48,847 nt of DNA, taken from positions 1-48,847 of the forward strand of contig CAAGEZ010000018.1 of the NCBI GenBank assembly GCA_900768995.1. Direction: 5' to 3'. Below, in pieces: positions 40,222 through 48,777 of this stretch (its first letter is position 1; each line of letters starts with the position of its first letter). The notes beneath the pieces are model-generated. The model made no database searches, was not told the origin of the DNA, and saw only the letters and a program-made list of their open reading frames with translations. Both the position numbers and the translations under genes were made by a program. The DNA is from Oscillospiraceae bacterium. GTDB lineage: Bacteria > Bacillota > Clostridia > Oscillospirales > Ruminococcaceae.

Positions 40222-41289
40222 TTACAGTCCCAGCGCCCCGAGAATGAGCGTAAGAATTATTGATGAAGCGGCTGAAACGCCGATAAGTATCGCCCAGAGC
40301 CTGCCGAGAGAAACGGGCAGCTCGCCCACGAATCTTCCCGTCTGACCGTTCATAGCAAAGGTGTAGAGCTTGTCACCGTACTTTGCGGTCATAAGCCACA
40401 TTGGCATAAGTGCGTAATGTATCTCACCGTTTTCAAGGGATATGTTGGAGTTTTCCACGGTGATTGCGGTGTATTCCTCAGCAGTTTCCTTGAATTTGAA
40501 CTCAACGCTTTCCTTGATACGCTGATCTGCCCTCGGCTTGCTGTCCTCTGCGGAAACATCGTATCTGTCTGCAAGATATCCCGAAAGATATGCGGGATTG
40601 AAGCTCTGGGTGCCTGAGATATCGAAAGGTTCGACAGCCTCGGTTATCTCCCCCTGGAGCTTTGATGTGCCGTCAACGGGAACGTTGTCAAACTTCATTG
40701 AGCCGTCACGGACAAGCATATAATGGTCAGTTCGGGTAACGTTGTAATCCCCCTCAGTCCAGCTTGTTATGCGCTGTGCCCTGAATCTGTAGTGAGCCTT
40801 TGCCTTGCAGTCGAAAAGCCAGTAGGGAACGTACATACCCTGAATGCTCTCGATCTTGTGGGAGGACATAAAGTTTCCGGGGAGCAGCGGACGATGCTTG
40901 CAGAACGCCTTGAACTGCTCCACAGCCTTTTCTTTTCCCACCTTGAATGGGATAACATAATCGGGCTTCAAGATGCCGTCAAACTTTTCATCGACTACAA
41001 AAGGACTGCCGCAGTAGGGGCAGGCTGTAGCGCCGAGGCTCCTGTCGCCTGTTATCTCGGCTCCGCAGGAATTGCAGGTGTATGTGCAGATATCGCCCTC
41101 AAGCCCGACAGTGGACTGAGATGATGTGCTCCAGTCCATATCGTCGGAGGACTGTTCATTTCGGGAAAGCTCGCTTACCGCTTCAACGTCAAGCTCAGTC
41201 CCGCAGTATTCGCAGGCCATTTTCTGGGCTTCCGAGGAAAAAGTCAGCTCTGCACCGCAGCAGGGGCATTTGAATGCTGTAACGCTCAT
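40222..41289 (-). CDS. Zinc-ribbon membrane protein
   Basis: 355 residues from the ATG at 41289, with GAGG upstream. Two zinc ribbons occupy the first 100 residues: CPCCGAEL with CEYCGTEL, and CNSCGAEI with CPYCGSPF. A beta-rich domain follows (YVPYWLFDCKAKAHYRFRAQR and on) and a C-terminal helix (WAILIGVSAASSIILTLIL). It resembles clostridial proteins annotated as TFIIB-type zinc ribbon proteins, which are not transcription factors. First gene of the run with the 34-residue peptide and the TPM protein, so a shared envelope role is inferred. Confidence 0.82.
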   Translation of the reverse strand: MSVTAFKCPCCGAELTFSSEAQKMACEYCGTELDVEAVSELSRNEQSSDDMDWSTSSQSTVGLEGDICTYTCNSCGAEITGDRSLGATACPYCGSPFVVDEKFDGILKPDYVIPFKVGKEKAVEQFKAFCKHRPLLPGNFMSSHKIESIQGMYVPYWLFDCKAKAHYRFRAQRITSWTEGDYNVTRTDHYMLVRDGSMKFDNVPVDGTSKLQGEITEAVEPFDISGTQSFNPAYLSGYLADRYDVSAEDSKPRADQRIKESVEFKFKETAEEYTAITVENSNISLENGEIHYALMPMWLMTAKYGDKLYTFAMNGQTGRFVGELPVSLGRLWAILIGVSAASSIILTLILGALGL

Positions 41290-41337
41290 TGTAATAACCT
41301 CTTTTCTGTGTGACAAAACGGAAATTATTTATTTTAT

Positions 41338-41366
41338 ATTTTATCATATTTTTCTAATTAAGTCAA
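41338..41366 (-). promoter_or_regulatory. Promoter of the zinc-ribbon-TPM operon
   Basis: On the minus strand TTGACT (41361-41366), 17 bases, then TAAAAT (41338-41343) with a TGA before it. It is 48 bases from the start codon. The remaining gap to 41479 is AT-rich with one short hairpin (41407-41423). Confidence 0.6.
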
Positions 41367-41479
41367 CATAAATCGTAGGACAGAGCAAGATTTTTCTCTA
41401 TCCCGAAAGGACTTCACGTCCTTAATTTTTTGCGAAATTGTAAAAAATTGCAAACAGAAAAAAAAATCGGCATTTTTTC

Positions 41480-41508
41480 TTGTAACTTTCGGGGAAATGT
41501 TGTATAAT
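41480..41508 (+). promoter_or_regulatory. Promoter of the biotin carboxyltransferase operon
   Basis: TTGTAA (41480-41485), 17 bases, then TATAAT (41503-41508), 63 bases before the ATG. A small stem-loop, TGCAG-TGCG-CTGCA, lies in the leader just before the GGAGG at 41560-41564. Confidence 0.7.
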
Positions 41509-41571
41509 TAAACTTGGATTAATTTTTATTTGTCGGTGCAGTGCGCTGCATCGGGAAACGGAGGAACTAAT

Positions 41572-42927
41572 ATGATGACTGAAAGTCAGAAGTCAAAGCT
41601 GGCTGAATATACAGCGGCAAAAGCTTCCTGCCCCGCAAGAGAAAGACTCGCAGCTCTTTTTGACGACGGCGTTTTCACAGAGACCGCCTCGGGAAGAAAT
41701 GAGGGCGTAGTTACTGCTTACGGTTATATAAACGGCTGCCCCGCCTATGCGTTCTCTCAGGACAGCACAGTGTCCAAGGGCGCTGTGAGCAGGGCTCATT
41801 CCGAAAAGATATGCAGAATGTTCGACCTCGCCGCAAAGAATGGTGTTCCCGTTGTGGGTATCTACGATTCCTGCGGAGCTTTTATTGAGGACGGTGCTGA
41901 TGCTCTCAATGCATACAGCGAAATTCTCCTTGAAGCAGGAAACCTGTCGGGCGTTGTTCCCACAGTTTCCGTTGTATCCGGCGTTTGTGCGGGCAGTATG
42001 GCAGTAATCGCCTGCGCCGCTGATTATGTTGTAATGACCGAAAAGGCTGAGCTTTATGCAGCAGCAGGCGGAGATGCAGGCGTTAAGGCTGCTGTTGAAA
42101 GCGGTGCTGTTTCCGCATCTGCCGCTGATGATGCCGAGGCTATGGAAAGCGTAAGAAAGTACCTTTCCCTTATGCCCCAAAACAACCTTTCACCCCTCCC
42201 CGAGTTTGAATTTGACGCTCCCGCAGCAGCATCTTTTGCCACTGCAAAGGACAGCATCGGTGCTATTGCCGATGACGGCAGCGTTCTGGAGCTTCGTGCA
42301 GGCTTCGGCAAGGCTTCCGTAACAGCTCTCTGCACAGTCGGCGGAACAACTGCGGGCATTGCGGCTCTTGACAAGGCAGCAGGCAGGCTCACAGCCGATG
42401 ACTGCGCTAAGATAGCAGGCTTTGTACGTCTCTGCGACGCATTCTCTGTCCCCGTTATCACAGTTGTTGATACCGAGGGCTTTGATATGGGCGGAGCTGA
42501 GTCCGTAAGAGCTGCGGCAAGACTTTCCGGTGTATATGCCGATGCTACCTGCGCAAAGATAGCAGTTATAAGCGGCAAGGCTTGCGGTGCGGCATTTATC
42601 GCATTTGCAGGAAAGAATGCAGCCGCAGATCAGGTATTCGCACTTCCTGAGGCTGTTGTCGCTCCCGTTGACCCTGTTACAGCGGCTGAGTTCCTCTATC
42701 ACGACAAGCTTAAGGGTGCAAGCGACCTTGCAGCCGAGAGAAACAAGCTTGCGGCTGAATATGCCGAGAGCGAGGCTTCCGCATTTGCAGCAGCCGAAAA
42801 GGGCGCAGTTGACGAGGTTATCACTGCCGAGAACGTAAGAACAGCCGTTGCAGGCGTTCTTGACATCACAGCGGGCAAGCGTCTCAACAAGCGTCTCCCC
42901 AAGAAGCACAGCGTTCTTCCCCTTTGA
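41572..42927 (+). CDS. Biotin-dependent carboxyltransferase subunit (12S/MmdA-like, divergent)
   Basis: 451 residues, shorter than the about 510 of PccB/MmdA. GGAGG stands seven bases before the ATG at 41572. Family features are ARERLAALFDDG, two crotonase-like halves, GICDSCGAFIEDGADAL-type loop, GVCAGSMAVI and GKACGAAFIAF. In homologues these last two carry GG pairs forming oxyanion holes; here they read GS and GA, so the enzyme is divergent. It would exchange CO2 between carboxybiotin and an acyl-CoA. It is followed by a BCCP and a 5S-type subunit in the same operon. Substrate (methylmalonyl-CoA or other) is inferred. Confidence 0.85.
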   Translation: MMTESQKSKLAEYTAAKASCPARERLAALFDDGVFTETASGRNEGVVTAYGYINGCPAYAFSQDSTVSKGAVSRAHSEKICRMFDLAAKNGVPVVGIYDSCGAFIEDGADALNAYSEILLEAGNLSGVVPTVSVVSGVCAGSMAVIACAADYVVMTEKAELYAAAGGDAGVKAAVESGAVSASAADDAEAMESVRKYLSLMPQNNLSPLPEFEFDAPAAASFATAKDSIGAIADDGSVLELRAGFGKASVTALCTVGGTTAGIAALDKAAGRLTADDCAKIAGFVRLCDAFSVPVITVVDTEGFDMGGAESVRAAARLSGVYADATCAKIAVISGKACGAAFIAFAGKNAAADQVFALPEAVVAPVDPVTAAEFLYHDKLKGASDLAAERNKLAAEYAESEASAFAAAEKGAVDEVITAENVRTAVAGVLDITAGKRLNKRLPKKHSVLPL

Positions 42928-42969
42928 TTTTGATAAATTTATATAAATTTTCCGAAAGGTCTGATAAAA

Positions 42970-43341
42970 ATGAAGAGATTTAATATTACAGTCAATGGAA
43001 AAGCATATGATGTAGCAGTTGAAGAGGTCGGCGGCTCCGCTCCCGCAGCTGCTCCCGTTTCGGCCGCTGCACCCGCTGCAGCACCCGCCCCTGCCGCAGC
43101 ACCTGCTCCCGCTCCCGCAGCAGGCAACGGCACACCCGTAAAGGCTCCTATGCCCGGCAATATCCTTGATGTTAAGGTAAACGTTGGCGACACCGTTTCC
43201 GTAGGTCAGGTACTCGTTGTTCTCGAGGCTATGAAGATGGAGAACGACATTGTTGCAAATGCAGCAGGCAAGGTGACTTCCATCACCGTAAAGAAGGGCG
43301 ATACCGTTAATTCCGATGATGTTATCGCAACAATTGCGTAA
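42970..43341 (+). CDS. Biotin carboxyl carrier protein (1.3S-like)
   Basis: 123 residues. An N-terminal strand region (FNITVNGKAYDVAVEEV) leads into an Ala/Pro hinge (about 24-52) and the biotinyl domain, with EAMKMEN carrying the biotinylated Lys at about 89. It shuttles CO2 between the two catalytic subunits. CCGAAAGG lies ahead of the ATG. It stands between the 12S-like and 5S-like genes, an order matching biotin decarboxylase and transcarboxylase operons. Confidence 0.95.
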   Translation: MKRFNITVNGKAYDVAVEEVGGSAPAAAPVSAAAPAAAPAPAAAPAPAPAAGNGTPVKAPMPGNILDVKVNVGDTVSVGQVLVVLEAMKMENDIVANAAGKVTSITVKKGDTVNSDDVIATIA

Positions 43342-43359
43342 GGAAAGGAACGGTTCTTT

Positions 43360-44757
43360 ATGGCTAAGGTAAAAATCACCGAGACTGTCCTCAGAGACGC
43401 TCATCAGTCCCTTATAGCAACAAGAATGAGCATAGACGAGATGCTCCCCATTATGCAGGAGCTTGACAAGGTAGGCTACTATTCCGCAGAGGTATGGGGC
43501 GGCGCTACCTTCGATTCCTGTATCAGATTCCTTGACGAGGACCCTTGGGAGAGACTCAGAACTATAAGAAAGGCTATGCCCAACACCAAGCTCCAGATGC
43601 TCTTCAGAGGTCAGAATATGCTTGGCTACCGTCATTATGCAGATGACGTTCTTGAATATTTCGTTCAGAAGACCGTTGCCAACGGTATGGACATTATCCG
43701 TATCTTCGACGCTCTCAACGATATCAGAAACCTCCGCACATCTATCCACGCCGCTAAGAAGGAGGGCGCTCACGCTCAGGTGGCAATGTCCTTCACCCTC
43801 GGCGATGTTTTCACTGATGATTACTATGTGAAGTATGCCAAGGAATGCGAGGAGGAGGGTGCAGATTCTATCTGTATCAAGGATATGGCTGCCCTGCTCA
43901 CACCTTTCAGAGCCGCTTCCCTTACAAAGGCTCTCAAGGACAACATCGGCATTCCCGTTCAGCTCCACACACATTATACTTCGGGACTTGCTTCAATGTG
44001 CCTCTTAAAGGCTATTGAAAACGGCTGCGACGCTGTTGATACCGCAATGTCTCCTCTCGCTCACGGCACCTCTCACACTCCTACAGAGTCAATGGTTGCC
44101 GCTCTTCAGGGCACTGAGTATGACACAGGTCTTGACCTTGTTAAGCTCACAGCTATCCGTGATTACTTTATGAAGCTCCGCAAGAAGTACATCGATAATG
44201 GTCTCCTTGACCCCAAGATGCTCGTTGCAGATGCAAATGCACTTATCTATCAGGTTCCCGGCGGAATGCTCTCCAACCTCCTGTCCCAGCTTAAGCAGGC
44301 AGGCAAGGAGGACAAGCTGGAGGACGTTCTCAAGGAAGTTCCCAGAGTTCGTGCAGATGCAGGAAACATTCCTCTCGTTACCCCCTCTTCCCAGATCGTG
44401 GGCACACAGGCTGTTTTCAACGTTATAAACGGCGAACGCTACAAGATGGTAACAAAGGAATTCAAGGACGTTATCGCAGGCAAGTACGGCAGAACTCCCA
44501 CACCTATCGACCCCGAGTTCAGAAAGTCTATTCTTAAGGGCGAGGAAGCTATCGACTGCCGTCCCGCAGACCTTCTCGAACCCGAGCTTGACAAGCTCAG
44601 AGAGGAATGCTCCGAGTGGCTCGAGCAGGAAGAGGACGTTCTCACATACGCAATGTTCCCCAAGGTCGCTCCCAAGTTCTTTGAAAAGCGCCGTGACAGA
44701 AAGTACGGCATTGACGGAAAAAATTCCGACGCTGAAAAGAAAATTCATATGGTTTGA
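43360..44757 (+). CDS. Pyruvate/oxaloacetate carboxyltransferase subunit (OadA/5S-like)
   Basis: 465 residues. The TIM barrel carries the family motifs ETVLRDAHQSLIATRM (metal and substrate), WGGATFD, the carboxylated Lys in IKDMAALLTP, and HTHYTSG, then the PycB-type C-terminal helical domain. No biotinyl domain is attached, as that is the separate preceding protein. It transfers CO2 between biotin and pyruvate to make or use oxaloacetate. Together with the 12S-like and BCCP genes it matches a methylmalonyl-CoA:pyruvate transcarboxylase or oxaloacetate decarboxylase lacking its membrane subunit. An AAGGAAAGGA site precedes the ATG. Confidence 0.93.
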   Translation: MAKVKITETVLRDAHQSLIATRMSIDEMLPIMQELDKVGYYSAEVWGGATFDSCIRFLDEDPWERLRTIRKAMPNTKLQMLFRGQNMLGYRHYADDVLEYFVQKTVANGMDIIRIFDALNDIRNLRTSIHAAKKEGAHAQVAMSFTLGDVFTDDYYVKYAKECEEEGADSICIKDMAALLTPFRAASLTKALKDNIGIPVQLHTHYTSGLASMCLLKAIENGCDAVDTAMSPLAHGTSHTPTESMVAALQGTEYDTGLDLVKLTAIRDYFMKLRKKYIDNGLLDPKMLVADANALIYQVPGGMLSNLLSQLKQAGKEDKLEDVLKEVPRVRADAGNIPLVTPSSQIVGTQAVFNVINGERYKMVTKEFKDVIAGKYGRTPTPIDPEFRKSILKGEEAIDCRPADLLEPELDKLREECSEWLEQEEDVLTYAMFPKVAPKFFEKRRDRKYGIDGKNSDAEKKIHMV

Positions 44758-44772
44758 TGACATAATAAAAAA

Positions 44773-44811
44773 ATCCCGAATACAGCAGGAGTCTGTATTC
44801 GGGATTTTTTT
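44773..44811. terminator. Terminator of the carboxyltransferase operon
   Basis: ATCCCGAATACAG (44773-44785) pairs with CTGTATTCGGGAT (44793-44805), followed by T7, 16 bases after the last stop. Confidence 0.94.
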
Positions 44812-44846
44812 ATGGATAATGGATAATGTCAGGGACAGCCGCACAC

Positions 44847-44882
44847 AAAAACCCGTCCGAGAATCTATCTCAGACGGGTTTT
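44847..44882 (-). terminator. Terminator of the pst-pho operon
   Basis: AAAAACCCGTC (44847-44857) pairs with GACGGGTTTT (44873-44882). On the minus strand the T run follows. It lies four bases after the phoR stop. Confidence 0.9.
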
Positions 44883-44885
44883 CGT

Positions 44886-46547
44886 TTAAAATGTAATTGT
44901 AATGACCGTGCCCTTTCCGACCTCGCTCCGGAGGTCGATAACGCCGCTGTGAAGAGCAGCACCGTGCTTTACGATGGAAAGCCCCAGGCCCGTTCCGCCG
45001 GTTTCCTTTGAATGGCTCTTGTCCACACGGTAGAAACGCTCGAATATCCTTGCCTGATGCTCGGGAGGAATGCCGATGCCGTTGTCGGAGACCTTCAGTA
45101 TGCAGCCCGTTTCGGTCTTTTCAAGGGAAATCTCAACCTTGCCGCCCTTGTTGTTGTATGCAATGGCGTTGTCGCAGAGGTTGCAGACCATTTCGTGAAG
45201 AACGGGCTTAACCCCAAGCATTTTCACCTTGTCAAGGTGGCTTTCAAGAGTAATTTCACGGCTCTGAGCCTTTTCACTCAGTTCGGAAATAACGCTTCGG
45301 CATATGTCATCAAGGCTCACTTTCTCAAATTCACGGACAAGGTTGCCCTCGTCCAGACGGGATATTTTTATGATATCCTCGATAAGAGCAAGAAGTCTCA
45401 CCGCTTCCGAGTGTATCTTTCCCGCAAAATGAGGTATATCCTCGGACTTTACGATGCCCTTTTCGATTATCTCCGCCGCACCCATTATGGAGGTCAGGGG
45501 AGTTTTCAGCTCGTGGGACACGTTTGCGGAAAATTCCTGCCGCATTTTTTCCGATGTTTCCCTGTCGGTAACATCGACGATGAAAAGCACGGCACTGTAT
45601 TTCTTTGTGTCATTTACAGGGCTTGCGGTAAGGCTGTAATATCTGCCGCCCTTTTCAAGGAGTCCGCTGCCGTGCTCGCCGTCAAGAGCTGCCTCAACAG
45701 CGTCAAGATATGCTTTTTCACGGCAAAGACGGGTGTAATTTCCCGTGGCAGTGCTGCCCAGAATGCGCTGTGCGGCTGCATTTGCGGAAAGGATATTTCC
45801 GCCGCTGCCGAAAATAACAAGTCCTTCGCTCATATTCTCCGTAATGCAGGCAAGCTCGCTTTTCTGCTCAGAGAGCTTGTCGATCTGACTGTTTATTTTC
45901 TCGTTCTGCTTGTCCATTCTCGAAAGCAGGGGAGAAAGCTCATCGTATGTGTTGTTTTCGGCAGGGGAGTCAAGGTCAAGTGCGTTTATTGGACGAATTA
46001 TTGACCGTGTGAGAGTTCCTGCGATAAACAGCGATATCACGAAAATAAGCACCGCCGCAATGATAAGCCACAGGGTCATATGTCCCAGCAGACCGATAAC
46101 ACTTTTGGTGGTGTTGGCGATTCGGATAATGCTGCCGTCACGGAGCTTTATTGCATAATAATATGTATGCTCCCCAAGTGTATCAGAGGCTCTCAGCGCA
46201 GTGCCTGTGCCATTTTGTATGGCTTCGGCTATTTCGGGGCGGTCAAGGTGATTTCCCATTTCCGAGACCTTTGAGAAATTATCGTATAGCACAGTTCCGT
46301 CAGCGGCAACAAGTGTGATTCTGTTTCCGCTGTCCATACCTGCTGAGGATATGTACCTCATAAAAGCGTCATTGTCCTTGAAGCTGTCCGCAGCCGATGA
46401 AACTATCTTCGCTTCATTTCGTATCTCAACTCTCAGCTCCTCGGTCATTGCGTTGTACATAACCCCCGTGATGCACACAAGTGACAGTATCAGCGCAATA
46501 AGCGAGCCTGTGAATATACTTAAAAATATTCGGTTTTTCATCTTCAT
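44886..46547 (-). CDS. phoR: Sensor histidine kinase PhoR
   Basis: 553 residues from the ATG at 46547. An N-terminal membrane helix, an extracytoplasmic sensor of about 120 residues (RNEAKIVSSAADSF; TVLYDNFSKVSEMGNH) and a second helix (LWLIIAAVLIFVISLFIAG) precede a PAS-like domain, then HisKA with the phospho-His in SANVSHELKTPL and a HATPase with DNGIGIPPEHQ and GTGLGLSIVKH. It phosphorylates the adjacent PhoB-type regulator under phosphate limitation. Last gene of pstB-phoU-phoB-phoR. Confidence 0.92.
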   Translation of the reverse strand: MKMKNRIFLSIFTGSLIALILSLVCITGVMYNAMTEELRVEIRNEAKIVSSAADSFKDNDAFMRYISSAGMDSGNRITLVAADGTVLYDNFSKVSEMGNHLDRPEIAEAIQNGTGTALRASDTLGEHTYYYAIKLRDGSIIRIANTTKSVIGLLGHMTLWLIIAAVLIFVISLFIAGTLTRSIIRPINALDLDSPAENNTYDELSPLLSRMDKQNEKINSQIDKLSEQKSELACITENMSEGLVIFGSGGNILSANAAAQRILGSTATGNYTRLCREKAYLDAVEAALDGEHGSGLLEKGGRYYSLTASPVNDTKKYSAVLFIVDVTDRETSEKMRQEFSANVSHELKTPLTSIMGAAEIIEKGIVKSEDIPHFAGKIHSEAVRLLALIEDIIKISRLDEGNLVREFEKVSLDDICRSVISELSEKAQSREITLESHLDKVKMLGVKPVLHEMVCNLCDNAIAYNNKGGKVEISLEKTETGCILKVSDNGIGIPPEHQARIFERFYRVDKSHSKETGGTGLGLSIVKHGAALHSGVIDLRSEVGKGTVITITF

Positions 46548-46572
46548 TAAATGATGCCGACCTTTCTTTCCG

Positions 46573-47247
46573 CTATCCGCAAATTTTATACCCGACACCA
46601 CGGACAGTCTTGATTATCTCAGACCCTGAACCAAGCTTCTGACGGAGCGTTTTGATATGTACATCAACCGTTCTCGTCTCGCCTGCGCAGTCGTAGCCCC
46701 AGATGCTTTCAAGGAGATTGTCACGGGTCAGCACGGCATTCCTGTTTTTCATAAGTATGCGGAGCAGCTCAAATTCTTTCAGCGTAAGCTCCGCAGGCAC
46801 GCCGTTTACTGTGACAGTGTGGCGGCGAACATCAAGCTCAACACCGCCGCAGGAGAGTATATCCCCACCCGCAAGGCTTTCAGTGCGCTCCGCACGTCTG
46901 AGCACCGCCTTTATCCTTGCGATAAGCTCCATCATACCGAAGGGCTTTGAGATATAGTCATCAGCACCGCAGTCAAGTCCCGTGACCTTATCGTATTCGG
47001 AGTTTTTCGCCGTTACCATTATCACGGGGAAGTCATAGCCCCCACGTCTCAGACGCTTCATTATCTCAATGCCGTCCTCGCCGGGGAGCATTATGTCAAG
47101 GAGCAAAAGCTGTGGGATATCCCCTGCAGAAAGGGCTTCAAAAAGCTTTTCGCCGTTTTCAAAGCCCCTTGCTTCAAAGCCTGTGGTCTTTAGGGTGTAG
47201 AGCACAAGCTCCCTTATGCTGCTGTCGTCCTCCGCATAGTATATCAT
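46573..47247 (-). CDS. phoB: Response regulator PhoB (OmpR family)
   Basis: 224 residues. The receiver domain has the acidic pair AEDD, phospho-acceptor Asp51 in LLLLDIMLPGEDG, TAKN and KPFG. A winged-helix DNA-binding domain follows with LTLKEFELLRILM and VDVHIKTLRQKLG. It would activate the pst genes when PhoR phosphorylates it. Expected order within the operon; AAAGGACGG lies upstream. Confidence 0.94.
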   Translation of the reverse strand: MIYYAEDDSSIRELVLYTLKTTGFEARGFENGEKLFEALSAGDIPQLLLLDIMLPGEDGIEIMKRLRRGGYDFPVIMVTAKNSEYDKVTGLDCGADDYISKPFGMMELIARIKAVLRRAERTESLAGGDILSCGGVELDVRRHTVTVNGVPAELTLKEFELLRILMKNRNAVLTRDNLLESIWGYDCAGETRTVDVHIKTLRQKLGSGSEIIKTVRGVGYKICG

Positions 47248-47282
47248 TCATTCTGCCGTCCTTTCGTCGGGAGTCAATGTTA

Positions 47283-47933
47283 TCAGAAATTTTCGTGCTC
47301 TCCCGTTATTGAAAATGCCACCCACTCGGCAATATTAGTGGCGTGGTCGCCGATACGTTCAAGGTATTTTGCTATCATAACGATGTCAAATACCGTTTCG
47401 CCCAGCCCTGCATTTTCTGCGATCATATTTATTATATCACCTTTTATCTTGATAAACAAGCCGTCTACCTCATCATCTGCAAGAATTACGGATCTTGCAC
47501 CCTCAATGTCCTGCTTAACGAATGCGTCAACGCTGGCTGTGACCATTTTTATGGCAGCCTCAGCCATATGGGCGATGTCAGTCCTGCACTGAGTTCCTGC
47601 CTTGTCTATCTCGCAGTATTTGATGAGATTGGCGATATCCGCCGCCTGATCGCCGATACGCTCCATATCGGTTATCATTTTAAGCGCCGAGGAAATTGTG
47701 CGGAGGTCTCTCGCAACGGGCTGCTGCTGGAGGATAAGCTTCATACAAAGTCCCTCGATGCTGCGCTCCATATGGTCTATCTCACGCTCGGTCTCCTTAA
47801 CGCCCTCAACAAGCTTTGTGTCGTTATTGAGCAGTGCCTTTACCGCCATTGAAATTGCGGTCTCGCAGTCTGCGCCCATTTTTATGAGCTGGGTGTTCAG
47901 CTCTTCAAGCTGTAATTCAAATCTGTTTCTCAT
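47283..47933 (-). CDS. phoU: Phosphate transport regulator PhoU
   Basis: 216 residues with the two three-helix repeats of PhoU. Signature stretches are DHMERSIEGLCMKLILQQQPVARDLR and RIGDQAADIANLI in the first repeat, with RIGDHATNIAEW in the second. These are the E/DxxxD metal-binding segments. It restrains PhoR signalling when Pst is saturated with phosphate. It lies 20 bases after pstB. Confidence 0.95.
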   Translation of the reverse strand: MRNRFELQLEELNTQLIKMGADCETAISMAVKALLNNDTKLVEGVKETEREIDHMERSIEGLCMKLILQQQPVARDLRTISSALKMITDMERIGDQAADIANLIKYCEIDKAGTQCRTDIAHMAEAAIKMVTASVDAFVKQDIEGARSVILADDEVDGLFIKIKGDIINMIAENAGLGETVFDIVMIAKYLERIGDHATNIAEWVAFSITGEHENF

Positions 47934-47953
47934 AGGGATCCCCTTTCACAAAA

Positions 47954-48703
47954 TTAACCGAAACGGCCTGTGATATAGTCCTCCGTGCGCTTGTCTGCGG
48001 GGGCGGAGAAAAGCTTTTCGGTCTCGTCATATTCAACTATTTCCCCAAGGAGGAAGAATGCAGTGCGGTCGGAAATTCTCGTTGCCTGCTGCATATTATG
48101 GGTAACTATGACGATAGTGTATTTTTCCTTGAGGCTTATTGCAAGGTCCTCGATCTTGTTTGTGGAAATTGGGTCAAGGGCAGATGTAGGCTCGTCCATA
48201 AGGAGCACATCAGGCTCAACGGCAAGGGCACGGGCGATGCAAAGTCTCTGCTGCTGACCGCCCGAAAGACCGAGAGCGCTTTTTTTCAGACGATCCTTCA
48301 GCTCATTCCATATAGCCGCATCGGTGAGGGATTTTTCCACTATCTCATCAAGCTTTGCCTTGGAATGTATTCCGTGAGTTCTGGGGCCGTAGGCAATGTT
48401 GTCGTAAACGCTCATAGGGAATGGATTTGGCTTCTGGAATACCATACCGACTTTTTTTCTGAGGAAATTCACGTCCATACCGTTGTAAATGTCCTCGCCG
48501 TCAAGGAGCACCTTTCCGTCAATGACGCAGCCCTCAACCAGGTCGTTCATACGGTTAAGGCTTTTGAGCAGTGTGGATTTTCCGCAGCCCGAGGGACCGA
48601 TGAAAGCGGTTATCTCGCCTGTGGGAATGTTTATGGACACATCTTTGAGTGCGTGAAATTTTCCGTAATGGAGATTTAAATGTTCGATTTCAAACTTATT
48701 CAT
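47954..48703 (-). CDS. pstB: Phosphate ABC transporter ATP-binding protein PstB
   Basis: 249 residues from the ATG at 48703, with AAAGGA eight bases upstream. Longer in-frame starts are less likely, as the normal protein begins KFEIEHLNLHYG. Walker A GPSGCGKST, Q-loop VFQKPNPFPMSVYDN, signature LSGGQQQRL and Walker B VLLMDEPTSALDP are all present. It energises the PstAC phosphate importer, whose genes would lie upstream, beyond the window. Confidence 0.96.
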   Translation of the reverse strand: MNKFEIEHLNLHYGKFHALKDVSINIPTGEITAFIGPSGCGKSTLLKSLNRMNDLVEGCVIDGKVLLDGEDIYNGMDVNFLRKKVGMVFQKPNPFPMSVYDNIAYGPRTHGIHSKAKLDEIVEKSLTDAAIWNELKDRLKKSALGLSGGQQQRLCIARALAVEPDVLLMDEPTSALDPISTNKIEDLAISLKEKYTIVIVTHNMQQATRISDRTAFFLLGEIVEYDETEKLFSAPADKRTEDYITGRFG

Positions 48704-48777
48704 CTGAGAGTTCCTTTCAGACATATTTTTAGAACCTGTCTTCATAAGAAATGTGTGCGGATTTTCGAGCATAATTT

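Noticed and set aside
41407..41423. A hairpin (AAGGAC-TTCAC-GTCCTT) followed by T's as a terminator
   Set aside because: No plus-strand gene ends before it, it lies upstream of the promoter, and the stem is only six base pairs.
42190..43974. A 594-codon open frame on the minus strand across the carboxyltransferase operon
   Set aside because: All three plus-strand genes are in the same frame and have strong codon bias, so their antisense frame stays open. It has no promoter or family motif and a composition typical of a shadow.
45012..46004. A 330-codon plus-strand frame opposite phoR
   Set aside because: Shadow of the histidine kinase, whose H, N and G boxes are intact.
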